From Candidatus Gordonibacter avicola (GTDB lineage: Bacteria; Actinomycetota; Coriobacteriia; Coriobacteriales; Eggerthellaceae): a stretch of DNA of 64,000 nt. The notes below the pieces were generated by a model. It ran no database searches. It was given only the letters and a program-made list of their open reading frames with translations, and was not told the origin of the DNA. Below, one piece after another: positions 1-9,115 of this stretch. The first letter of the stretch is position 1, and every line of letters begins with the position of its first letter. The DNA lies in assembly GCA_019113915.1 (NCBI GenBank), contig DXGM01000035.1, positions 62,001-126,000 on the forward strand, given 5' to 3'. The position numbers and the translations under genes are program-made.

Positions 1-1241
1 GGCACCCAGCCCTGCTGCGGCGCATCCACCCAGCGCCACGCGGGCATGAGCGCCGCGTCGGGCACCGTCATGTCGAAGGCCACCACGCCTTCCGCCACGT
101 TCGCCCGCATCTGCGCCTCAACGCGCACGGGCAGGCGCAGGCGCTCCAAGACGGCACCCAGACGACAGCGCACCTCCCATTCGCCGCCTTCCGCGCCCGC
201 AGGCGCTCCAAGAATGCTCGCGTCGGGAAGTGGCTGAGTTCCGGCCGATTCAAGCAGATAGGCTTCCCAGCGCGCGCAGTCGATATCGGTGGCCAGCGAC
301 GCGCGGTCGCCAAACGCCTCCTCCATCAGCAAAAACCGGTTGAGCGCACTCTCAAGCGCCCACACGGTGCGCCGCGACACGTTCGCCCCTTCGCTCTCGC
401 GCGCCACGTAATACGTGTTGGCATAGCGAACGGTGCGCACCAGGCGGAGCGCGTCGTCAGGCACAGCGGGTGCCTTCAGCTCATCCAGCCCCGCGTCGGA
501 CAGCCAGCGCGCCAGGCTGCGCGCAAGTGCGGGCGCGTGCACCACCGGGTCGTTTTCCGCGTAGCGCACGTCGTCAATGATGGAGCGCAACCCCGGCAAG
601 AGCCAGTCCGCCGACAGGCGCTCGTGCACAAATTCCAGACCGCGTGTGGGAATTTCCGCGCCACCGGCCATTTTCGGCCGATAGACGAACGCCAAAAAGG
701 CGCGCGCCATGGCATCGTCGTACGAAAGATCGACGCCATACGGCCCGAAATCGTACCAGGAATCCTCCAAGGTGTAGCGGCCGTGCGCGCACGTGTACCG
801 CGTCACCTCCCGCGTATCACCCTCCGGGGTGCGCACCTGCACACACCCGCGCTCAACACCGGGAGTGTCCTGATCAGCGAAGAAGGCGAAGGAAAGATCG
901 GGCTCGCGCGCAGGTGGCGACACCGACGCAAAATTCTGTGCGAACACGCGCCCGAAGCGGTCGACATAGGCAAGGATGATGAACTCACGCTTCCCGAGGA
1001 ACTTCACAATATAGTGGTCGCCCTTGTTGGGTGCGGCGCACGCACCGGTGATCCAGCCGAAGACGGGCGCGGATTCAGGCGTAGGCGCGGGCACAGCCCC
1101 GGGCGATCCCGCAACCGCAGGCGTCAGCTCAACAGGAGCAAGCGGCGGCACCGCATCGGGAAGTTCACGGCGCGCCGCACCAAGAAGCGACGCCGTCGCC
1201 GTCAACGTATACACGCCATCCTTTTCTCCCGCCTGCCGCAC
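1..1241 (-). CDS. Unidentified protein, 3'-truncated by window edge
   Basis: An uninterrupted reading frame of about 413 codons runs leftward from a GTG and leaves the window, so the C-terminus is missing. The GTG was chosen because an AAAGGAG sits five bases upstream (1247-1253); a second GTG two bases earlier hits a stop after a few codons. The protein looks soluble: there is no signal peptide or membrane segment, the N-terminal 60 residues are rich in Ala and Pro, and the rest is mixed and acidic with motifs such as KFLGKREFIILAYVDRFGRV. I do not recognise a family and offer no function. Codon use (GC-rich third positions) matches the neighbours. It is separated from the NifX-like gene upstream by a terminator hairpin. 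Confidence 0.7.
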   Translation of the reverse strand, partial: MRQAGEKDGVYTLTATASLLGAARRELPDAVPPLAPVELTPAVAGSPGAVPAPTPESAPVFGWITGACAAPNKGDHYIVKFLGKREFIILAYVDRFGRVFAQNFASVSPPAREPDLSFAFFADQDTPGVERGCVQVRTPEGDTREVTRYTCAHGRYTLEDSWYDFGPYGVDLSYDDAMARAFLAFVYRPKMAGGAEIPTRGLEFVHERLSADWLLPGLRSIIDDVRYAENDPVVHAPALARSLARWLSDAGLDELKAPAVPDDALRLVRTVRYANTYYVARESEGANVSRRTVWALESALNRFLLMEEAFGDRASLATDIDCARWEAYLLESAGTQPLPDASILGAPAGAEGGEWEVRCRLGAVLERLRLPVRVEAQMRANVAEGVVAFDMTVPDAALMPAWRWVDAPQQGWV

Positions 1242-1305
1242 ACGTGCTCCTTTCTCTTTAAGCAAGCAGCATAACACGACCCCCGCATGTTGTCAGAACG
1301 AAGAA

Positions 1306-1343
1306 GCGCCCCGCCGCTCGACCGAAGTCGCGCTGCGGGGCGC
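1306..1343 (-). terminator. Hairpin terminator after NifX-like gene
   Basis: A perfect 9-bp inverted repeat (GCGCCCCGC at 1306-1314 with GCGGGGCGC at 1335-1343) is followed, reading leftward, by a pyrimidine run TTCTTCGTTC. It lies just past the stop of the leftward NifX-like gene and before the start of the next leftward gene, so it probably separates the two transcripts. Confidence 0.6.
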
Positions 1344-1367
1344 CTCATTGCTGCGTGTGGAAGCGAA

Positions 1368-1748
1368 TCAGTGATGGTGATTGCAGGCCTCGGCGGCGCT
1401 CATGATGGGCACCTCACCAGCGGCAACAAGCTTCGCCACCTCGCCCACCTGCGGCGTGCGGTTCTCGAAGTACACGGTGATGCCCGCCTGATTGAAGCCC
1501 ATCAGCGGGCGCATGCCCATGCCAGCCGCCACGATGGCGTTCACACCGGCGTCGGCCAGAAGACCCACGGGGCGCAGGCAACCGCCCTCTTCATGCGGCG
1601 GGTTTGCCACCTCGGACGTGCCCTTGATCTCGCCGTCTGCAATCTCCACAATAGTGAAGCAATCGCAGTGGCCGAAATGGCCCGCGCGCTCGGACTCTAG
1701 CCCGGCGGCGCCCATCGTTGGCACCGCAAGTTTTATCGTTTCTGCCAT
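1368..1748 (-). CDS. NifX/NifB-type Mo-Fe cofactor-binding domain protein
   Basis: A 126-residue single-domain protein of the dinitrogenase iron-molybdenum cofactor family (NifX/NafY/NifB C-terminal domain). Visible signatures are the N-terminal strand IKLAVPTMGAAG, the HFGHCDCFTIVEI segment, the central GGCLRPVGLLADAGV loop and the AAGMGMRPLMGF motif typical of free-standing NifX-like proteins in non-diazotrophs. It ends in a His-rich tail (EACNHHH) that could bind metal. No nitrogenase gene is present, so a generic Fe-S or metal-cluster carrier role is more likely than nitrogen fixation. It lies downstream of a PadR-family gene on the same strand (gap about 100 bp), and the two may be co-transcribed. 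Confidence 0.85.
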   Translation of the reverse strand: MAETIKLAVPTMGAAGLESERAGHFGHCDCFTIVEIADGEIKGTSEVANPPHEEGGCLRPVGLLADAGVNAIVAAGMGMRPLMGFNQAGITVYFENRTPQVGEVAKLVAAGEVPIMSAAEACNHHH

Positions 1749-1849
1749 GGTGACCCTTCTTTCCCGAGGCGCGTAACGCCCCGCATTCTGTCCTCCGGGG
1801 ATAAACCCCGACGCTTGCCTCTCGTTGTTGCCGCCGGCCCGCTCACCCG

Positions 1850-2284
1850 CTAGCTCGCGTGCGAACCCGCGTCTTCCTCAGACGTGCGTCCCACCTGGGC
1901 GAGGCCGCCTTCCAGTAAACCCACCAGCAACTCGTCCAACCGCTGGCGCGCCCGCAGCGCATCCAACCACTGTTCGGCCAATTCCATGCCCTGCTCGGTA
2001 AGTTCGTACTCGCGCCTGCGCGGGCCGGACGCATCCTCACACCAGCGCGACACCACGGCGCCCTCTTCCTCCAGCCGCCGCAGGGACCGATACAATCCCC
2101 CCACGTCAACGTCCACTTCGCCATCGGTCATCTCCAAGATGGTACGGCGCATGTCGTAGCCGTAGCCTCCCGCGTACAGAAGCGCCGCCAACGCGGCAGG
2201 CTCCACCAGCGCGCCGCCGCCTCCGCCGCGCCTGCGGCAACATGGTTGCCGAGCACCAGAACCCTCACAGTCACCTCGCGGCAT
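1850..2284 (-). CDS. PadR-family regulator with Cys-rich MPRGD N-terminus
   Basis: A 144-residue protein. Residues from about 25 to 105 form a PadR winged helix: the LAALLYAGGYGYDM helix, a VDVGGLYRSLRRLEEEGAV recognition helix, and a REYELTEQGMELAEQWLDAL wing and C-terminal helix. The first 20 residues (MPRGDCEGSGARQPCC, then RRRGGGGG) are not part of the usual PadR fold and carry three cysteines. This resembles the MPRGD-type start of small proteins often encoded beside NifX-like genes. The second of two in-frame ATGs was chosen because GAGGAGG then sits about 8 bases upstream; the first, at 2290, almost touches the ribosome binding site. It probably senses a ligand or metal and controls the NifX-like gene or the adjacent MFS gene. 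Confidence 0.85.
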   Translation of the reverse strand: MPRGDCEGSGARQPCCRRRGGGGGALVEPAALAALLYAGGYGYDMRRTILEMTDGEVDVDVGGLYRSLRRLEEEGAVVSRWCEDASGPRRREYELTEQGMELAEQWLDALRARQRLDELLVGLLEGGLAQVGRTSEEDAGSHAS

Positions 2285-2458
2285 GGGCATCGCCTCCTCG
2301 TATGCGTGCGTCAGCTATATGACGTGAACATATATACTCCCAGAGCATCTATGTTGTCAACATATATCGGAAAGAAAACGTGCGAACGGAAGGGGAAGCA
2401 AAGGAACGTTTTGCGCGCTGCGCCACGCGGCACGCGCCGGGAAGGTGCGAACGCGCCC

Positions 2459-3835
2459 CTAGCGCACCTTCGCCGCTATAAACGCGAAGGTGGCTACCGC
2501 GAACACAGCCGAGAACGCGAACGCCAGCTGATACGGCAGCGCCGGCACCGCAGTTGCCGCAGATGAAGCGCCCACCACGGCAATAAGCAGCACCATTGCC
2601 GACGTCCCCAGCGACGCGGCCGCCTGCCGCCCCGCAATGGAGAACGACGAGCCATCCGTCACCAGGCGCCCCGGCAAGCCCGCAAGGCTCCACGAGATAA
2701 GAGGCCCCATCAGGCCCGACACGCCGAAGCCGCGCACCGCCTGGCAGAGCGTGGTCACCGCAAGCGGCGTACTTTCATCGAGAAACACCATTGACACCGA
2801 TCCAACCGCCAAAAGCGTTCCCGACACCAGCGTCACCGGGCGCACGCCAAAACGATCGGTGAGCGCGCCCGCAAGCGGATTCAAAAACAGGGCCGCAATA
2901 GTACCCGGCAAAAGCACAATACCCGCATCGAGCGCCGTACCTCCGCAGAGCCCCTCCACATAGAGCGGAATAACCAGCGTCACGCCCATAAACGATGCAT
3001 GGAGCAAGCACAGCACCACAAACCCAACGCTGTACTGCCCGGATGCAAATATCCGCATGTCAATAAGTGGGTCGGCCACACGCTTCTGTCGCCGCACAAA
3101 CAGCACCAGAAACAACGTGCCTAGAACAAGCGGCCCCCACACAAAGGGGCTCGAAAGGGCGAAACTGCTTGCCTCGGAGAATCCCAAGAGCAAACCGCCA
3201 AAGCCGAGCGCCGACAGGGTAAAGGAACGTGCGTCGAACCGCTCCGAAGGGTTGCTCACTCCTCCGCGCACCATCAGCACCGTGACCACCGCCAGCAACG
3301 CCGCACCTACAACCAGCAGCACAAAGAAGCTGCGCCACCCCAGCGAAAAACTGAGCGCGCCACCAATGGTGGGACCAATGTTCGGCGCGAAGCCCATGGC
3401 GATGCCCGCCACACCCATGGCCGTGGCGCGGCGTCCCTCGGGAAAGCGCGTCATCGCAATAGTCTGCATGAGCGGCAGCAATAACCCCGTTGAAACCGCT
3501 TGGCACACACGCCCCGCGAGCAACACCGCAAAGCTTGAAGCAAGGCAATCGGCAAGTGCTCCCACCAGGAAAAACGCCAATCCTACCAGGACATGCACAC
3601 GCGTGGAGAAGCGCTTCGAAAGATACGTAGACACGGGCACCGTAATGCCCAGTACCAACATATAGCTGGTTGTAAGCCACTGGCCAAGTCCCACGTCGAA
3701 CGCGAACTCTTCCATGATCTCGGGAAGCATCGCATTGACGGCAGTCTGCGAAAGGTTTCCGAAAGCCGAGGCAAACATGACAATAACGAACAGCGCATAC
3801 ACCTGCCCGCGCTCGCTCCTAACAAACCCGCGCAC
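2459..3835 (-). CDS. MFS multidrug efflux-type transporter (DHA2-like)
   Basis: A 458-residue polytopic membrane protein of the major facilitator superfamily, with the pattern of the drug:H+ antiporter DHA2 branch. Features are the first helix with SQTAVNAMLPEIMEEF, GQWLTTSYMLVLGITVPVS for helix 2, a loop 2-3 motif (YLSKRFSTRV) and a motif-C-like GFAPNIGPTIGGAL in helix 5. About 12-14 hydrophobic segments are visible. It starts at GTG with GGAGG five bases upstream; an ATG two bases earlier is out of frame. Its substrate cannot be read from sequence. The PadR-type gene lies downstream on the same strand and could be its regulator, since PadR proteins often control efflux genes; this is inference. 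Confidence 0.85.
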   Translation of the reverse strand: MRGFVRSERGQVYALFVIVMFASAFGNLSQTAVNAMLPEIMEEFAFDVGLGQWLTTSYMLVLGITVPVSTYLSKRFSTRVHVLVGLAFFLVGALADCLASSFAVLLAGRVCQAVSTGLLLPLMQTIAMTRFPEGRRATAMGVAGIAMGFAPNIGPTIGGALSFSLGWRSFFVLLVVGAALLAVVTVLMVRGGVSNPSERFDARSFTLSALGFGGLLLGFSEASSFALSSPFVWGPLVLGTLFLVLFVRRQKRVADPLIDMRIFASGQYSVGFVVLCLLHASFMGVTLVIPLYVEGLCGGTALDAGIVLLPGTIAALFLNPLAGALTDRFGVRPVTLVSGTLLAVGSVSMVFLDESTPLAVTTLCQAVRGFGVSGLMGPLISWSLAGLPGRLVTDGSSFSIAGRQAAASLGTSAMVLLIAVVGASSAATAVPALPYQLAFAFSAVFAVATFAFIAAKVR

Positions 3836-3881
3836 AACATCCTCCTTCGATCTTTGTTATTGTTGAGTAGATGCTGTCGCG

Positions 3882-4445
3882 TTAGTTGAACGCTTGTTGC
3901 GTTTTTTCGAGGCCGGCCGTTACCAGCGAAAGCGCTGCTTGCGCGCCGCGGTCGACCGCGTACGTGAAGTCCTCGGCGGCTTCCTTTTTTGGCAGCGACA
4001 GCACCCAGTCTACCACGGGCATGCGTCCCGGGGGGCGGCCGATGCCCACACGCACGCGGAACCAATCGCGCGTGCCCAGTTTATCACAGATGGAGCGCAG
4101 ACCGTTGTGGCCCGCGTGGCCGCCGCCGAACTTCACGCGCACGGTTCCGGGGTCGATGTCCAGTTCATCATGGATGATAATCAGGTGCTCCGCGTCCACG
4201 CCGTAGGCGTTCATGAGCTGCTTCACCGGACCACCCGACGTGTTCATGTAGCTTTGCGGCTTGGCTAGCACCAGGTCAACGTCGCGGTAGGCGCCCTTGG
4301 CCGTGAGCGCGCCACACTCGGTCTTCCAGTAGCGCGCACCCACCTCTTCCGCAATGGCGTCCACCGCGTCAAACCCGGCATTGTGTCGCGTATGCGCATA
4401 TTCGTCGCCCGGATTCCCCAGGCCCACAATGAGGAACATCGTCAC
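3882..4445 (-). CDS. pth: Peptidyl-tRNA hydrolase
   Basis: A 187-residue cytosolic enzyme that cleaves peptidyl-tRNA released from stalled ribosomes. The family signature is clear: GLGNPGDEYAHTRHNAGF, with catalytic His21 after TR, then KPQSYMNTSGGPV, and IIHDELDIDPG carrying the conserved Asp, followed by KFGGGHAGHNGLRSI. Length is normal. It lies 9 bp after prs on the same strand, the last gene of a glmU-prs-pth cluster. GTG at 4445 was kept because AGGGG lies six bases upstream; the ATG at 4439 is the alternative and gives MFLIVGLG. Confidence 0.97.
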   Translation of the reverse strand: MTMFLIVGLGNPGDEYAHTRHNAGFDAVDAIAEEVGARYWKTECGALTAKGAYRDVDLVLAKPQSYMNTSGGPVKQLMNAYGVDAEHLIIIHDELDIDPGTVRVKFGGGHAGHNGLRSICDKLGTRDWFRVRVGIGRPPGRMPVVDWVLSLPKKEAAEDFTYAVDRGAQAALSLVTAGLEKTQQAFN

Positions 4446-4454
4446 GCGAAACCC

Positions 4455-5420
4455 CTACTCGAACAACGACGCAACCGAGCCGTTGTTGTATACGTTGCTG
4501 ATGGTTTGGGCGAACAGGGGGCCCACGGACAGCACCTTCACCTTGCCGGTCTGGCGGGCCAGCGGCACGGGCACGGTGTTCGTCACCACCACTTCTTCGA
4601 TGCTGGAGTTCTCAATGCGATCGTACGCCGGGCCGCTGAACAGGCCGTGCGTGGCGCAGGCGTATACCTGCGAGGCACCTTTGGCTTTCAGCGTGGAGGC
4701 GGCCGCCACCAGCGAGCCGGCCGTGTCAATCATGTCGTCGTTCAGGATGCAAATTTTGTCCGTCACGTCGCCGATGAGCGCCGTGATTTCGGCCTGGTTG
4801 TGCTTCGGGCGATCCTTGTGCATGATGGCAATGTCGCAGTCCAGCATCGTGGAGAACTTCTTCGCCGCCTTCGCGCGCCCCACGTCGGGCGACACAACGC
4901 ACAGGCGATCCTTGTCCAGCTGCATACTCTTGAAATAGTCAACGAAGATGGGCATAGCCGTCATGTGGTTCACCGGCAGATCAAAGAAGCCCTGGATGGC
5001 ATCTTGGTGCAGGTCGATGGTGATAACGTTGTCCACGCCCGCGGCGGCCAGCAGATCAGCCACCAGCTTGGCAGTGATGGGCTCGCGCGCGGTGGCCTTG
5101 CGATCCTGGCGCGCGTAGCCGTAGTGCGCCACCACGGCAGATACCGAGCGGGCGGAAGCGCGCTTGGCGGCATCGGTCATGATGAGCAGCTCCATGAGCG
5201 CGTCGTTCACGTCGTAGCCTTCGGCCCCGCACACCGACTGCACGAGGAACACATCGGCGCCGCGCACGCTTTCCAAGTAGCGCGCGTAAATCTCGCCGTT
5301 CGCGAACTTTTCGAGCTTGACGTTGCCAAGTGAGACATCCAAATTCTGGGCAATCTCATCGGCGAGCTCGGGGTTGACCGACCCCGAGAACAGAGCCAGG
5401 CTCTTCTGCACTTCCGTCAT
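4455..5420 (-). CDS. prs: Ribose-phosphate pyrophosphokinase
   Basis: A 321-residue PRPP synthase. It transfers pyrophosphate from ATP to ribose 5-phosphate for purine, pyrimidine, His and NAD synthesis. Recognisable blocks are FSGSVNPELADEIAQ at the N-terminus, the ATP-contacting RQDRKATAREPITAKLVADL, the cation-binding DLHQDAIQGFFDLPVNH and the PRPP loop DDMIDTAGSLV. One difference is that the region usually read as SPDVGG is SPDVGRAKAAKKF. Length fits class I. It sits between glmU and pth, a gene order common in Gram-positive bacteria, with AAGGAG upstream of the ATG. Confidence 0.97.
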   Translation of the reverse strand: MTEVQKSLALFSGSVNPELADEIAQNLDVSLGNVKLEKFANGEIYARYLESVRGADVFLVQSVCGAEGYDVNDALMELLIMTDAAKRASARSVSAVVAHYGYARQDRKATAREPITAKLVADLLAAAGVDNVITIDLHQDAIQGFFDLPVNHMTAMPIFVDYFKSMQLDKDRLCVVSPDVGRAKAAKKFSTMLDCDIAIMHKDRPKHNQAEITALIGDVTDKICILNDDMIDTAGSLVAAASTLKAKGASQVYACATHGLFSGPAYDRIENSSIEEVVVTNTVPVPLARQTGKVKVLSVGPLFAQTISNVYNNGSVASLFE

Positions 5421-5502
5421 GACATGCTCCTTCGTGTAGCTTGCTTCTCGTCTCTTCCCCGCGCCGCACGAATGCGGCGATTGTTCATTCTACCTTGTTC
5501 GG

Positions 5503-6882
5503 CTACGAGCGGCCCTGCTGGGCGCGTCTTTTTGCGGCCCAGCCCTCAATTTCGCGCTGATCAGGGCGTGTGAGAGCCAGCGCGTCGGGCGCCACGTCCT
5601 TCGTGATGGTGGAACCCGCGCCCACCACAGCACCCGCACCCACGGTGACCGGGGCCACCAGCATAGTGTCACTGCCAATGAACGCGCCGTCGCCGATGAC
5701 GGTGGCGTGCTTGTGCGCGCCGTCGTAGTTGCAGGTGATGGAACCCGCGCCCACGTTCACGTCCTCGCCGATAGTGGCATCGCCAATGTAGGACAGATGC
5801 GGCACCTTGGAGCCCTTGCCCACCGTCGACTTCTTGATTTCCACGTGCGTGCCCGCCTTCGCGTTCTCGCACAGATGCGCGCCGGGACGCAGGTAGGCGC
5901 GCGGGCCGCACGTGGCGCCGTCGTCGATGCGCGCGTCAACGGCCACCGTTTCGTCCACGACGCAGCCCTGACCCACCAAGGTGTCGGTCAGGCGCGTGTT
6001 CGGGCCGATGACGCTGTCTTCCCCCACGCTGGTTTCGCCCAGCAGATACGTTTGCGGCAGCAGTTCCACGTCGCGCTCGATGCACACGTCGGGGCCAATC
6101 CACACCTGATCAGGAGCCATCATGGTCACGCCGGCGTCCATATGCGCGCGATTGATGCGCGCCTGCGCCTGGCGAGTGGCCTCGGCCAGCTGTGCGCGCG
6201 AGTTCACACCCAGGCACTCGGCGGGCTTATCGGTGGGAAGCGCCACCACGGGACGCCCCGCGGCGCGGCAAATCTCCAGGACATCGGTGAGGTAGAACTC
6301 ACCCTGGGCGTTGTTGTCGTCCACCTGCGCCAGCGCGTCGAACAGGGCGCGGGCGTCAAAGCAGTAGAAGCCGGAATTGCACTCGCGAATGGCAGCCTCG
6401 GCGTTCGTGGCGTCTTTCTGCTCCACGATGCGCTCGACGGCACCCAGCTGGTCACGCACAATGCGGCCATAGCCGTACGGGTCGTCCAGTTCCATGGTGA
6501 GCACCACCACAGCGGCGTTGGCTTCCTCGCGCGTTTCCACCAGGCGGCGCACGGTGTCGGGCGTAATGAGCGGACAGTCGCCCGAAAGCACCACCAGCGA
6601 ACCGTCGAAATCGGCCAGCGCATCTTTGCACACGGCCACGGCATCGGCCGTGCCGCGGCGCTCGGGCTGCACCACCACGTCGGTGTCGGCGGCAACCAGC
6701 GGTTCCACCTGTTCACGCTCGTGTCCCACCACGGTAACGACGCGCTCGATGCCCGCACTGCGAGCCGCATCCACAACCCAGCGCACGAGGGGCTTTCCCA
6801 GTACCTCGTGCACCACCTTCGGCTTCTTGGACTTCATGCGGGTTCCAGCACCCGCAGCCAACACGATAGCGGCAGCTTCCAT
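5503..6882 (-). CDS. glmU: Bifunctional UDP-GlcNAc synthase GlmU
   Basis: A 459-residue two-domain enzyme making UDP-N-acetylglucosamine for peptidoglycan. The N-terminal uridyltransferase domain starts with the nucleotide loop LAAGAGTRMKSKKPKVVHEV and contains GTADAVAVC and the DVLEICRAAG region. From about residue 250 a left-handed beta-helix of hexapeptide repeats forms the acetyltransferase, with GTHVEIKKSTVGKGSK and the acetyl-CoA site SYIGDATIGEDVNVGAGSI. The C-terminal tail is short and basic. It is the first gene of the leftward glmU-prs-pth cluster. A TATACT on the minus strand (6923-6918) could be its -10 box. Confidence 0.97.
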   Translation of the reverse strand: MEAAAIVLAAGAGTRMKSKKPKVVHEVLGKPLVRWVVDAARSAGIERVVTVVGHEREQVEPLVAADTDVVVQPERRGTADAVAVCKDALADFDGSLVVLSGDCPLITPDTVRRLVETREEANAAVVVLTMELDDPYGYGRIVRDQLGAVERIVEQKDATNAEAAIRECNSGFYCFDARALFDALAQVDDNNAQGEFYLTDVLEICRAAGRPVVALPTDKPAECLGVNSRAQLAEATRQAQARINRAHMDAGVTMMAPDQVWIGPDVCIERDVELLPQTYLLGETSVGEDSVIGPNTRLTDTLVGQGCVVDETVAVDARIDDGATCGPRAYLRPGAHLCENAKAGTHVEIKKSTVGKGSKVPHLSYIGDATIGEDVNVGAGSITCNYDGAHKHATVIGDGAFIGSDTMLVAPVTVGAGAVVGAGSTITKDVAPDALALTRPDQREIEGWAAKRRAQQGRS

Positions 6883-6976
6883 GGCGTCCCTTCAATCCCT
6901 CGACAGTTTCGACGGTCAGTATAGCGCACGGCCCGCGACCTGCGCCCGAACCTCACGCAGAAGTCAAACGCACGAA

Positions 6977-8827
6977 CTAGCGGTCTTGCCCGCCGCGCGT
7001 GGCATCTTCGTTTGCCTGCTCAGGTTTGTCGCTTGGGCCGCCCGACATACCGGTGGTGTCTTCGGCTTCGCGGTGCAGGGCGGCGCGCAGGGCTTCTTCG
7101 CCTTCGCTGCGCAGCGCTTCTTCCACGCTCACCAGCGGCGGCTCGCCTTCGTGCTCCTTGAACTGGTCCTGCACCTTTTCCAGCAGCTCGTCCTTGCCCT
7201 CTTCGCGCAGCACGCGCACCACCTCGTTGCGCACCGCTTCGCGCACATCCCCGATGGAGCCGCCGCCCAAAAGGCCGCTCTCGCCCAGGTCAACCACAAT
7301 TTCGAACACGCCGGAGCGCTTCTTCGCTTCCTCGATTTCCTGCTTGATGAGGGGGCTTTCGATGTCGCGCATCATCTCTTCGCTGTCGCGCACGGCATCG
7401 CGGTCGGCCGTTTGCAGCAGGTCGTCATCCTCGTTGGCCGGCGTGGACAAATACGCCACGCCGCGCTTCTGAGCCGCCTTTGCCTGCAGGAAGAGGAACA
7501 AGAAACCCAGCACGCCCGCCAAAAGCGATGCCGCCAAAATGCCGGCCTTTGCGGTGGTGACCAGCGCCTCGTCGGTGAACGCAAGGTTCGCCACAAAGAT
7601 GGCCATGGTGAAACCCACGCCGCCTAGGATGGACGCGCCCAGCATGTGCATCCAGTTCACGTTCTCGGGCAGCGACGCCACCTTCAGCTTCACCACAATA
7701 AAGCTGAACAGCATAATGCCCAGCGGCTTGCCCACCAGAAGGCCCAGCATCACGCCATAGAGCACCGGGTCGGTGAGGAAGGCACCCAGGTCGGCGCCCA
7801 CCAGACTTACGTCGGCGTTCGTCAGCGCAAACAGCGGCAGAATGCCGAAGTATACCCACGGGTACAGCCGGTGCTCCAGGCGCGTAGCCGGCGGCACCAC
7901 CTGGCGCGCGACGCGGCTTAGATCCTGCACGGTTTCAATGTAGCCACCCTGCGCGATGACAGGCGTTTCGGGCTCGTACACCGCGCGCGCCTCGCGCACC
8001 TTGTCGCCCGACCAGGTGAGGAAGCTTTTGATGTTCACGCGCGAACCCGACGGAATGACGAAGGCCAGCAGCACACCCGCGATGGTGGAGTGCACGCCCG
8101 ACATGAACACGCAGTACCAAAGCACGGCTCCCACCAGCAGATACGGAATGAGCGAGTAAATGTGGTTGCGGTTCATCAGCACCAGCACCAGCAGCACCAC
8201 GGCAGCCGCACCCAGCCACACAAACGAGGGGCTGTGGCCGTAGAAGATGGCGATTACCAGGATGGCAATAATGTCGTCGGCCACGGCCAGCGTGCTCAAG
8301 AACACGCGCACGCCGTTCGGCACGCGGTTGCCCAGCAGTGCCAAGATACCCAGAGCGAACGCGATGTCGGTAGCCGTCGGCACGCCCCAGCCGTGCGCAG
8401 TTTCGGGGTTCGTGGCGTTAAAGGCCAGGTAGATGGCTATAGGCACCAGTACGCCACCCACGGCGGCAACAATGGGCAGCAGCGCCTGGCGGATGTTCGT
8501 CAGCTCGCCCACCGTGAGTTCGTACTTCACTTCCAAACCCACCAGCAAGAAGAAGATGGCCATAAACACATCGTTGATGACGTGCGCAAGCGACATCCCC
8601 GCAAACGCGTCGCCAAAAAACACGCCCACTTCGGTGTGCCAAAACTCAAGAAAGCCCTCGTAACCACCCGTGTTCGCCACGATGAGCGCCACCACGGCCG
8701 CCACCAGCATGGCACCTGCCGCCTTCGTGGATGAGTGTGTGAACTGGATGAGTTTGCGGTAGCGGGCCTGGTGACCCTGCACTTCGTTGATAAACAGCTT
8801 CTCTTTGCCTGATGCATTTGATGCCAT
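6977..8827 (-). CDS. nhaA: NhaA Na+/H+ antiporter with long cytoplasmic tail
   Basis: A 616-residue protein whose first ~460 residues are a NhaA antiporter exchanging internal Na+ for external H+. The paired Asp of the ion site are in LSTLAVADDIIAILV (about residues 184-185), with GWGVPTATDIAFALGIL before it and WVYFGILPLFALTNADVSL and GASILGGVGFTMAIFVANLAF after. Usual NhaA length is about 390. The last ~150 residues are hydrophilic, strongly charged and probably helical (LLQTADRDAVRDSEEMM, then EALRSEGEEALRAALHREA); I do not recognise them. The ATG at 8827 was chosen because the segment before it is not NhaA-like; an in-frame TTG at 8905 would add 26 residues. It runs leftward, divergent from hpf. 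Confidence 0.93.
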   Translation of the reverse strand: MASNASGKEKLFINEVQGHQARYRKLIQFTHSSTKAAGAMLVAAVVALIVANTGGYEGFLEFWHTEVGVFFGDAFAGMSLAHVINDVFMAIFFLLVGLEVKYELTVGELTNIRQALLPIVAAVGGVLVPIAIYLAFNATNPETAHGWGVPTATDIAFALGILALLGNRVPNGVRVFLSTLAVADDIIAILVIAIFYGHSPSFVWLGAAAVVLLVLVLMNRNHIYSLIPYLLVGAVLWYCVFMSGVHSTIAGVLLAFVIPSGSRVNIKSFLTWSGDKVREARAVYEPETPVIAQGGYIETVQDLSRVARQVVPPATRLEHRLYPWVYFGILPLFALTNADVSLVGADLGAFLTDPVLYGVMLGLLVGKPLGIMLFSFIVVKLKVASLPENVNWMHMLGASILGGVGFTMAIFVANLAFTDEALVTTAKAGILAASLLAGVLGFLFLFLQAKAAQKRGVAYLSTPANEDDDLLQTADRDAVRDSEEMMRDIESPLIKQEIEEAKKRSGVFEIVVDLGESGLLGGGSIGDVREAVRNEVVRVLREEGKDELLEKVQDQFKEHEGEPPLVSVEEALRSEGEEALRAALHREAEDTTGMSGGPSDKPEQANEDATRGGQDR

Positions 8828-9115
8828 AGGTGCCCTATCTGTTGGTTCTTCGCCGGTTTTTCTCTTACCGGTATTATCACTCAAATGCCCTTGTCGGCGG
8901 CACAATTGACAGGCGTTTACAACTCGATTTCACAACGTGAGGAGAAATACCCTGCCGCAACTCAGCGTTTTGCGCTATGCTGTACCTGTCAGCTTCGGCG
9001 TGAGGAGTCGGCCCCAGGACAATGCATGAGCGGCATATCGGATCCGCCCGCATGGTCTGAGGCGGCGCCCGCACCAAGCTGTTTTTTATTCGCCACGAGG
9101 TAAGAGGTGGGTGCT

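Noticed and set aside
8885..9103. 72-codon frame between nhaA and hpf
   Set aside because: No ribosome binding site and no convincing protein character; lies in a divergent promoter region.
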